Under the pieces are notes generated by a model. The model did no database searches, was not told the DNA's origin, and saw only the letters and a program-made list of their open reading frames with translations. DNA of 5,050 nucleotides from NCBI GenBank assembly GCA_014879345.1, contig JACSSI010000433.1, forward strand, positions 1-5,050, in the 5' to 3' direction. Source of the stretch: Anaerolineae bacterium (GTDB lineage Bacteria; Chloroflexota; Anaerolineae; Promineifilales; Promineifilaceae). The position numbers and the translations under genes are program-made. Below are positions 1 through 4,476 of the stretch, one piece after another (the stretch's first letter is position 1; each line of letters starts with the position of its first letter).

Positions 1-142
1 CCCCCTTGAACAATAACCCATGCTTGTAATGCCAATGGCTTTGCGCCATGTCATACCGGATCAACGCCGAAGACGCAATCCGTTGCGACCAGGGTAACTC
101 AGTGGGAAGATCTGATGGTTGATTCATAAGGAGGGTGTGCAT
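1..142 (-). CDS. N-terminus of a GH105/GH88-like unsaturated uronyl (rhamnogalacturonyl) hydrolase, cut by window edge
   Basis: Only the first 47 codons are present; the frame is open to the left edge. From ATG at 142 the protein begins MHTLLMNQPSDLPTEL, and residues 18-47 include RIASSALIRYDMAQ followed by HWHYKHGLLFKG. The W-H-Y-x-x-G pattern after a short helix is what I recall from the start of the GH105 barrel in B. subtilis YteR (RWHYHQG), so the family call rests on this motif plus context. Known GH105 enzymes hydrolyse the unsaturated galacturonyl-rhamnose disaccharide left by rhamnogalacturonan lyases, usually in the cytoplasm. The start at 142 is preferred because AGAGAG (149-154) lies 6 bases upstream; the in-frame ATG at 127 has only pyrimidine-rich CCCTCCTT before it. 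It follows the binding-protein gene after 75 bases containing a terminator-like hairpin. GH88 glucuronyl hydrolase is an alternative; the catalytic residues lie outside the window. Confidence 0.6.
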   Translation of the reverse strand, partial: MHTLLMNQPSDLPTELPWSQRIASSALIRYDMAQSHWHYKHGLLFKG

Positions 143-155
143 ATCTGACTCTCTG

Positions 156-193
156 AAAAAGCGAGTAGGTGAGAGAGCGTGCCTCACCTACTC
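156..193 (-). terminator. Rho-independent terminator-like hairpin after the binding-protein gene
   Basis: Perfect 11-bp arms GAGTAGGTGAG (163-173) and CTCACCTACTC (183-193) enclose a 9-base loop. Read on the minus strand, the stem is followed by GC and then five T (156-160). It begins 24 bases past the lipoprotein stop codon, where an operon terminator or an mRNA 3'-stabilising hairpin would sit. Because a further minus-strand gene starts only 14 bases beyond the T-run, it may act as a partial terminator that lowers expression of that gene. The short U-tract and the two-base gap argue for moderate rather than full termination. Confidence 0.7.
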
Positions 194-217
194 ACTGCTT
201 GTCAACTTATATCAGCA

Positions 218-2065
218 CTAATCCATTAAACCGGCATCTTGTAATGTCTGAGTCGCTTGCGCTTCCCACTCTGCTGCCCCAAGGCTGTCTAGCCCAGCCA
301 GGAACTCTGCCCAACTATCTTCGTTCAATTCTTTCTGACCGAGGATAAATTGGATCAACCCTTCCGTATAAAAACGTTCAAAGTCTGCTGCATTATCAAG
401 AGGAAGAATGATTTGCGAGGCCTGACCATCAACCCAGGGTTGCGCCTGGAAAAAACTAAGGAAATCCATGGGGTATATGGTCAATTCGTCGCTCAATTCA
501 TAAACTGGATAGCGTGCCCGCAGCTCAGCCTCATTGTTGTAGAAAACCATGCCACGCAGTTGTGTGGGTGGCTGCATAGCCTGGGCATTGTAGGCCAGAT
601 CTGGGTCAGGAATACCATCAGCAGTAAGGTCACCATACTCATTAATCGTATAGTTGACCCCTTCTTCACCGAAGCCCATAATCCAATAACCGTCTGTAGC
701 CATCCACTCCAACAGCTCGGCAATTTTGTCCTGCTTGCCCTCATTGGCTGCATTTTGCGACACACCATAGATGCTGCCGCCGCCGTTATACACACCGAGC
801 CAGGCATCCCCATAGGGGCCTTCTGGTGACGGAACTGGAACCCAGCGACCATCAGGTTGATTCTCGAAGAATGGCGTATAGTTCGATTTATTTGTCAGCG
901 CGGCAAAGTCTTCCATCATGATGCCATACTTGTTTTGTTTCCAGCGAGCACGGAACTCATCTTTGGTCAAGGTAGGCCAATCAGGATCAACCACACCTGC
1001 TTCTACCATTTGATTCAAGAAAGCGACAGCTTCAGGATACTTTGGATTGCGCACATTCAGGCCAAAGTTTTCCGGGTGGTGGAAAGCCCACAGCCCAGGC
1101 ACATCATAGGCACCCAAAATTTCATCAAAGCGATAACCCAAACCTTGCCCATCAATGAACACACCATAGCCAAAGGTATCATCCACACCATTGCCATCTG
1201 GGTCTTGTTCTGTAAACGCAACTGCCACATCAAAGAGTTCGTCAAGAGTTGTGGGCATTTCCAGTCCCAGGTTGTCCAGCCAATCCTGGCGGATGACCAA
1301 TCCGGAACGGTTGGGGATAGATGGGGGTTGCGCTAGCCCATATTGCACGCCATTAATCTTCATCAGTTCATTTGCCTGCGGATCGTTGTAGTGCAATTTA
1401 GTACGTTCTGGCATCAATGGGAACATATCATCGACCGGAGCCAACAAACCTAATTCAGCCAGGCGGAAGAGCGTGCCCCGCGAGTCATTGCTGGCGCTGG
1501 CCATTTGCATGAGATCTGGCAAATCATTGGCCGCCGCGGCTGCATTCAATTTGGCTTCCCCATCAGGGCCAGGTGGAATAAGGACAACGTTCAGATCAAT
1601 ACCCAATTCGTCCCGAACCATATCATAGACAACCCAGTCATCAGGGGGCGGGCCAGCTTCCGTGACGCTTGCCATGACCCAAATGTCGAGTTCTGTTGGT
1701 ACAGCATTGGCGGTGGCTTCAGCGTTTGCTGCAACTTCTTCCGCAGCGGCGGCAGCTTCAGCGGCAGCCGCTGCTTCGGATTCAGCATCAGTTACGGCCC
1801 CTTGTGCCTCTTCTAATGCTGCTTGGGCGTCTGCCAATTGGGCTTCTAACGCTGCCTGGGCGTCGGCATCACCGGCAGCTGCGTCTTCTAAAGCAGCCAT
1901 GGCGGCATCGGCCGTTGCTTTTGCATTTGCAGCTTCACTTTTAGCGGCATCTAAAGCAGCCGTATCCACTTCGGCTGGGGGTGCCGTAGTGCAGGCTGTA
2001 AAAGCCATAACAAACAGGACTAACACAAGCAATATAAATTGGTTCTTAAACTTTTTACCCTTCAT
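218..2065 (-). CDS. Sugar ABC transporter substrate-binding lipoprotein (LipO/YtcQ/LplA-like) with alanine-rich stalk
   Basis: A 615-residue extracellular solute-binding protein that would capture an oligosaccharide outside the cell and deliver it to the two permeases encoded just upstream. The start is ATG 2065, with AAGGAG seven bases before it; reading further upstream in frame only adds untranslated leader. Residues 1-24 form a lipoprotein signal peptide: a KGKKFK basic head, a hydrophobic core, and the lipobox-like FTA-C with Cys25 as lipidation site (Phe at -3 is slightly atypical). Residues ~33-121 are an Ala-rich coiled coil. The binding domain runs from ~124 to the end. Family-typical stretches are GEAKLNAAAAANDLPDLMQ (169-187), IRQDWLDNLGL (257-267) and the Asp/Asn loop DPDGNGVDD (287-295). 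Without the stalk the length (~490) is normal for the family. It is last of the three transporter genes, with a possible promoter of its own. The specific sugar cannot be told from sequence; a rhamnogalacturonan or other pectic fragment is suggested by the downstream GH105-like gene. Confidence 0.9.
   Translation of the reverse strand: MKGKKFKNQFILLVLVLFVMAFTACTTAPPAEVDTAALDAAKSEAANAKATADAAMAALEDAAAGDADAQAALEAQLADAQAALEEAQGAVTDAESEAAAAAEAAAAAEEVAANAEATANAVPTELDIWVMASVTEAGPPPDDWVVYDMVRDELGIDLNVVLIPPGPDGEAKLNAAAAANDLPDLMQMASASNDSRGTLFRLAELGLLAPVDDMFPLMPERTKLHYNDPQANELMKINGVQYGLAQPPSIPNRSGLVIRQDWLDNLGLEMPTTLDELFDVAVAFTEQDPDGNGVDDTFGYGVFIDGQGLGYRFDEILGAYDVPGLWAFHHPENFGLNVRNPKYPEAVAFLNQMVEAGVVDPDWPTLTKDEFRARWKQNKYGIMMEDFAALTNKSNYTPFFENQPDGRWVPVPSPEGPYGDAWLGVYNGGGSIYGVSQNAANEGKQDKIAELLEWMATDGYWIMGFGEEGVNYTINEYGDLTADGIPDPDLAYNAQAMQPPTQLRGMVFYNNEAELRARYPVYELSDELTIYPMDFLSFFQAQPWVDGQASQIILPLDNAADFERFYTEGLIQFILGQKELNEDSWAEFLAGLDSLGAAEWEAQATQTLQDAGLMD
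1703..1969 (-). other. Segment encoding an alanine-rich coiled-coil stalk of the binding lipoprotein
   Basis: Codes for residues ~33-121, directly after the lipid-anchor cysteine. I count 44 Ala in 89 residues, the remainder mostly Glu, Asp, Gln, Lys, Thr and Asn, with one Gly-Asp break at 65-66. A heptad fits: one core position holds Leu38, Ala45, Ala52, Leu59, Leu73, Ala80, Ala87, Ala94, and the other Met56, Ala63, Leu77, Leu84, Val91, Ala98. This resembles the alanine-zipper style of Braun-type lipoproteins. A straight helix this long would hold the sugar-binding domain well off the membrane. GC-rich Ala codons also create long open frames on the opposite strand, which I regard as artefacts. 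Confidence 0.75.
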
Positions 2066-2072
2066 TTCTGTT

Positions 2073-2078
2073 CTCCTT
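2073..2078 (-). promoter_or_regulatory. Shine-Dalgarno deciding the lipoprotein start
   Basis: AAGGAG on the minus strand, seven bases upstream of ATG at 2065. It fixes the start at MKGKKF, which gives a standard lipoprotein signal peptide. Starting at the more distant in-frame ATG (2122) would put 19 extra, mostly polar residues before that signal and would have no comparable ribosome site. Confidence 0.85.
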
Positions 2079-2092
2079 AAGTTTATTGAAAC

Positions 2093-2122
2093 ATAATAGA
2101 AATTGATCTGATTTCGGTACAA
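2093..2122 (-). promoter_or_regulatory. Possible internal promoter for the lipoprotein gene
   Basis: On the minus strand TATTAT (2093-2098, five of six matches to TATAAT) lies 18 bases after TTGTAC (2117-2122, weak -35). Transcription would begin near 2086, leaving a leader of about 20 bases that includes the AAGGAG site. The weak -35 sits inside a near-perfect palindrome, as expected for a regulated promoter. A separate promoter would let the binding protein outnumber the permeases, a common need in these systems. Predicted by eye only. Confidence 0.35.
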
Positions 2123-2135
2123 ACCGTATCGAAAT
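2111..2135. repeat. 25-base interrupted palindrome, candidate operator
   Basis: Arms ATTTCGGTAC (2111-2120) and GTATCGAAAT (2126-2135) are inverted copies differing at one base, around a five-base centre AAACC. It lies between the second permease gene and the lipoprotein gene and overlaps the -35 part of the promoter candidate. No T-run follows on either strand, so an operator or mRNA-processing hairpin is likelier than a terminator. The 10-bp arms with a short centre suit a dimeric helix-turn-helix regulator, but none can be named. Confidence 0.5.
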
Positions 2136-2159
2136 GACCCTAAAACACAATTTATTCTT

Positions 2160-3038
2160 TTACTCTTTTACGCCACCAACCAATGACCCTTTGGTGAAAT
2201 AGCGCTGAATCCAGGGGTAAACCAGGAGCATGGGCAGCATGGTAATGAGGACGGCTGCTGACTTCAATGCATCAACATGCGTGCTGCTGAATGCATTAAA
2301 TTCTACGTATTCATTGAAACTGGCTGATATTAGGATGTTGCGTAGCAAAACGGGCAGTGGCATTAAATCGTTGTCATTGAGATAAAGAATGGGTGTAAAA
2401 AATTCGTTCCAGAAGTAAACAGCATAAAACAAGCCGATTGTTAATATGATGGGTTTGGAAAGCGGCAAAATAATTCTCATCAGCACCTGGAACTCATTGG
2501 CACCATCCATACGTGCTGCCTCTTTAAGTTCAATCGGTAATTCTTGAAAGAAGCTCATCATAATCAATGTATTCCATACACTGACGGCGGGTGGCAAAAT
2601 GACAGCAAGAAAGTTGTTTTGTAGGCCCAATTTAGTCACCAACAAATAGGTTGGGATCAGACCGGGATTGAATAAGAAGGTGAATAAAATAAACATCACA
2701 AGCAGACCTCGACCAGGCAGCCTGGTGTTTGATAAACCATAAGCCAAAGGCACTGTCAGGAGTAAACTGATTAGGGTACCGCCTAAAGTAATGATGGTGC
2801 TGTTCATAATAGAGCGCGGAAATAATGGGTGTGATAGCAGCTGCTTAAATGCCTCAATTGTCCAATCAGTTGGAGCCAAGAAAAATGGCACGCCTCGCTG
2901 CGTGTATATATCTAGTGGCGTCATTGACGTGATCAAAACACGCCAAAGCGGAATCATAATAATCAGTAGAACGATAAAGAGAAAGATTGCTAAGAAAGTT
3001 TGATAAGCAACGACATCACGGGTTTTATTTTTTAACAT
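2160..3038 (-). CDS. Sugar ABC transporter permease, LplC/YtcP-like (CUT1 family)
   Basis: A 292-residue integral membrane protein, normal length for the MalG-like permease of CUT1 importers, forming half of the channel with the preceding permease. I see six hydrophobic segments, at about 12-35, 80-103, 110-136, 142-163, 190-212 and 258-277. Between segments 4 and 5 lies the cytoplasmic EAA loop that docks on the ATPase: EAARMDGA (173-180), then the ILPL end (190-193). The C-terminus TKGSLVGGVKE is the typical 'F-x-KG...GavKG'-style tail of this subfamily. ATG 3038 has AGGAG eight bases upstream, overlapping the stop of the preceding gene, so the two permeases are probably translationally coupled. 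Close relatives are YtcP and LplC, used for pectic oligosaccharides in Bacillus; the transported sugar here is unknown. Confidence 0.92.
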   Translation of the reverse strand: MLKNKTRDVVAYQTFLAIFLFIVLLIIMIPLWRVLITSMTPLDIYTQRGVPFFLAPTDWTIEAFKQLLSHPLFPRSIMNSTIITLGGTLISLLLTVPLAYGLSNTRLPGRGLLVMFILFTFLFNPGLIPTYLLVTKLGLQNNFLAVILPPAVSVWNTLIMMSFFQELPIELKEAARMDGANEFQVLMRIILPLSKPIILTIGLFYAVYFWNEFFTPILYLNDNDLMPLPVLLRNILISASFNEYVEFNAFSSTHVDALKSAAVLITMLPMLLVYPWIQRYFTKGSLVGGVKE

Positions 3039-3046
3039 GGGGGTTT

Positions 3047-3051
3047 CTCCT
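3047..3051 (-). promoter_or_regulatory. Shine-Dalgarno overlapping the upstream stop codon
   Basis: AGGAG (minus strand) lies eight bases before ATG 3038 and shares two bases with the TAG stop (3050-3052) of the first permease gene. Ribosomes finishing the first permease end on the initiation site of the second, an arrangement that favours near 1:1 synthesis of the two channel subunits. Confidence 0.8.
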
Positions 3052-4042
3052 AGAATAGACCTTGGCCGGTAATTTGCTTCGCCGCTTTATTAGCTGTCAG
3101 AATGAGGATTAGCCCGAAAACGCCTTTGAACAGACCAACGGCCGTTGCCAGACTAAATTGAAATTGCAAAATACCTTGCCGATAAACCCAGGTATCGATA
3201 ATGTCACCAACGCTGTAAACAGGTACTGAGTAGAGAACAAAAATCTGGTTAAACCCAGCATCCAGAATGTGGCCTAAACGCAGCAGTGTTACCATCACGA
3301 TGACTGACATGATGCCAGGAATAGAAATATGCCAAATCCGCTGGAAATTATTGGCGCCATCAACTGTTGCTGCTTCATATAAATGAGGGCTGATGGATAG
3401 CAGTGCAGCCAGATAAAGGATGGTGCTCCACCCGGTTTCTTTCCACATGTCAGACAAGACCACCACGGCGCGAAACCATTCGGGTGAAGTCAAAAAAGCT
3501 ATGGGTTCACCCCCCAATGCTTTAATAACTGAATTAATCAGGCCATTGTTTGGCGAGAGGAGCATAAGCAGCACCCCAAACATGATGACCCAGGATAAAA
3601 AGTGGGGCAGATAGACAACCGTTTGCACAAAGGTGCGATACCGTTTAAGCAGTATCTCATGCAGCGCCAAGGCCAAGATGACGGCCAGTGGCAATCCCAA
3701 AATCAATTTAGCAAGACTAAAGAAGATGGTGTTGGTCAGGAGTTGGTTGAAGTAAAAGGAGTCAATGAATGTTTTGAAATGTTCGAATCCCACCCATGGG
3801 CTTCCCCAAACCCCTAACAGTGGCTTAAAATCTTTGAAGGCGATCTGGGCGTTCCACAGGGGTACATATTTGAAAACAAAAAAATAGATGAGCGTAGGAA
3901 GCATGAGCAAGTAGAGCGCACGATGTCGCTTCATGGTTTTAAGCGTTAGTCTGAAACGTGAGCTTTTGCGCGGAGTCATTTTTTTCTCTGTGGTTACTGA
4001 ATCTAATTCCTTGGAGACAGATTTATTTGCCTGAGTTGCCAT
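3050..4042 (-). CDS. Sugar ABC transporter permease, LplB/YteP-like (CUT1 family)
   Basis: A 330-residue integral membrane protein and the MalF-like partner of the permease encoded next. After a basic, polar N-terminus (1-42) come hydrophobic segments at about 43-60, 104-130, 138-163, 190-216, 240-262 and 297-317. The ATPase-docking loop reads EAATVDGANNFQ (223-234) and ends in ISIP (239-242), the standard EAA pattern. FKYVPLWNAQIAFKDF (57-72) and the C-terminal end NKAAKQITGQGLF, close to the usual 'N-x-x-a-k-k-x-x-e/g...gLF', are typical of the LplB/YteP subfamily. The start is ATG 4042, seven bases after GAGGAG (4050-4055); an in-frame TTG at 4057 overlaps that ribosome site and is not a credible start. 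First gene of the transporter operon, behind a 434-base gap containing promoter and operator candidates. Confidence 0.92.
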   Translation of the reverse strand: MATQANKSVSKELDSVTTEKKMTPRKSSRFRLTLKTMKRHRALYLLMLPTLIYFFVFKYVPLWNAQIAFKDFKPLLGVWGSPWVGFEHFKTFIDSFYFNQLLTNTIFFSLAKLILGLPLAVILALALHEILLKRYRTFVQTVVYLPHFLSWVIMFGVLLMLLSPNNGLINSVIKALGGEPIAFLTSPEWFRAVVVLSDMWKETGWSTILYLAALLSISPHLYEAATVDGANNFQRIWHISIPGIMSVIVMVTLLRLGHILDAGFNQIFVLYSVPVYSVGDIIDTWVYRQGILQFQFSLATAVGLFKGVFGLILILTANKAAKQITGQGLF

Positions 4043-4049
4043 TCTTTTT

Positions 4050-4055
4050 CTCCTC
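4050..4055 (-). promoter_or_regulatory. Shine-Dalgarno of the first permease gene
   Basis: GAGGAG on the minus strand, seven bases upstream of ATG 4042. It settles the start, since the longer reading frame would begin at a TTG lying inside or next to this site. Confidence 0.85.
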
Positions 4056-4060
4056 AAATT

Positions 4061-4139
4061 TAACGAATGTTATTGCTGATATTCCTTATGCGCATACCAG
4101 CATAGCAGGCTTGTGAAAAGCTGATAACAAAACATTCGT
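4061..4139. repeat. Inverted 9-mers bracketing the operon promoter candidate
   Basis: ACGAATGTT (4063-4071) and AACATTCGT (4131-4139) are exact inverted copies with centres 68 bases apart. The proximal copy lies in TAACGAATGTTA, itself a 4+4 palindrome with a GAAT centre (4061-4072). One copy falls in the leader between start point and ribosome site, the other directly upstream of the -35 box. Paired operators on both sides of a promoter suit repression by looping; alternatively the leader RNA could pair with itself. No regulator is encoded in the window. Confidence 0.4.
4099..4127 (-). promoter_or_regulatory. Promoter candidate for the transporter operon
   Basis: On the minus strand TTATCA (4122-4127) and TATGCT (4099-4104) are separated by 17 bases, each matching four of six consensus positions. 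A TGC immediately before the -10 makes it an extended -10 element. Transcription would start near 4092, giving a leader of about 50 bases. A rival -10, TAGAAT (4148-4153), has a better hexamer but no recognisable -35. Confidence 0.4.
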
Positions 4140-4161
4140 ACTTCATTATTCTAACAAGAGT

Positions 4162-4198
4162 GAGTTGGACATTGACGAACAGGGGTTGGACAAAAACG
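4162..4198. promoter_or_regulatory. Tandem half-sites 21 bases apart, AraC-family-like operator
   Basis: GAGTTGGACATTGACG (4162-4177) and GGGTTGGACAAAAACG (4183-4198) match at 12 of 16 positions and repeat at exactly 21 bases, two helical turns. Direct repeats with this period are characteristic of AraC-type activators such as AraC at araI. They lie about 35-70 bases upstream of the -35 candidate, an activator-like position. LplB/LplC-type transporters in Firmicutes are often controlled by YesN-like AraC-domain response regulators, which makes the reading plausible but does not prove it. Confidence 0.4.
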
Positions 4199-4210
4199 TC
4201 AGAAGAGGGG

Positions 4211-4283
4211 GCGGAGAACGCAGAGAAAACCCTTCGGCAGGCTCAGGATAAAATCTGCATTATCTACGAAATCTGCGGATAAC
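4211..4283. repeat. Patch of dispersed intergenic repeat motifs
   Basis: Three motifs stand side by side: GCGGAGAACGCAGAG (4211-4225), CCTTCGGCAGGCTCAGG (4231-4247), and two copies of AAATCTGC (4251-4258, 4269-4276) 18 bases apart, the second running into GGATAAC. From memory these closely resemble short motifs scattered through intergenic DNA of many environmental bacteria, often together. They encode nothing recognisable. A genome-wide copy count would be needed to confirm their repeated nature. Confidence 0.4.
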
Positions 4284-4374
4284 TATTTTCATTTATCGTG
4301 GCTTCGGCGAAAGTTCAGCCGAATGGTGCGCCCCGATCATGGGGAACTCAAATCAAACGCTTTTATAAACGACA

Positions 4375-4418
4375 ATGGGGCAAAACGGCCGTTTCCAATC
4401 TACGCCATTCCGCCCCAT
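4375..4418. repeat. Nested palindrome downstream of the isomerase gene
   Basis: Seven-base arms ATGGGGC (4375-4381) and GCCCCAT (4412-4418) enclose 30 bases that include the perfect 12-base palindrome AAACGGCCGTTT (4383-4394). On the minus strand the structure begins about 60 bases after the isomerase stop but is followed by GTTTATAAAA rather than a T-run, so it is a poor terminator. It could be an operator or a 3'-end mRNA structure. Confidence 0.35.
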
Positions 4419-4448
4419 AAATCATAAAATTCAAGAGTCTACTCACCC

Positions 4449-4463
4449 AGACCTGACAGGTCT
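4449..4463. repeat. Perfect 15-base palindrome just after the isomerase stop
   Basis: AGACCTG-A-CAGGTCT, seven-base arms around one base, 13 bases beyond the isomerase stop codon. It can fold as a 5-bp stem with a 5-base loop. No T-run follows. Similar ACCTGTCAGGT-type palindromes are, from memory, common between genes in Chloroflexota and other environmental genomes, so it may be a dispersed element serving as an mRNA end. Confidence 0.5.
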
Positions 4464-4476
4464 CAAGTCATTCATA

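Larger units (their letters stand above)
4043..4476. other. 434-base intergenic regulatory region
   Basis: No convincing gene on either strand. From the permease side outward I see: a GAGGAG ribosome site (4050-4055); inverted 9-mers bracketing a promoter candidate (4061-4139), with a perfect 10-base palindrome TATGCGCATA (4087-4096) at the predicted start point; 21-base-spaced direct half-sites (4162-4198); a patch of dispersed-repeat-like motifs (4211-4283); a 6-bp hairpin TTCGGC/GCCGAA (4303-4308, 4318-4323); a short CCCC...GGGG hairpin (4331-4344); and palindromes behind the isomerase stop (4375-4418, 4449-4463). No clear T-run terminator follows the isomerase gene. Confidence 0.7.

Noticed and set aside
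1..129. Plus-strand frame ending at TAA 127-129, as a possible C-terminus of an incoming gene
   Set aside because: It is interrupted by TGA at 7-9 and overlaps the minus-strand GH105-like start, which carries a recognisable family motif.
200..205. Perfect TTGACA on the minus strand upstream of the hydrolase start
   Set aside because: The 17-base-spaced position for a -10 falls in the hairpin loop (GCACGC), with no TATAAT-like hexamer at usual spacings.
350..1336. Long plus-strand open frames (350-829 and 857-1336) opposite the lipoprotein gene
   Set aside because: They lie antisense to a well-supported gene, have no ribosome site or recognisable domain, and their composition mirrors the opposite coding strand.
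1705..1969. Repetitive GC-rich tract as a tandem DNA repeat or CRISPR-like array
   Set aside because: There is no fixed repeat unit or spacer structure; the repetition comes from Ala codons in a coiled-coil coding sequence.
1662..2096. Plus-strand 144-codon frame rich in Ala and Ser
   Set aside because: It is the antisense shadow of the alanine-rich stalk; repeated GCN codons read as Ser/Ala/Gly on the other strand and leave few stops.
2066..2122. Upstream extension of the lipoprotein to ATG 2122
   Set aside because: It would bury the signal peptide behind 19 mostly polar residues and ignores the AAGGAG at 2073-2078; the extension also overlaps the promoter-like element and palindrome.
4043..4057. 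TTG start at 4057 for the first permease
   Set aside because: It coincides with the GAGGAG ribosome site of the ATG at 4042 and adds only RRKR-type residues encoded by the purine-rich Shine-Dalgarno.
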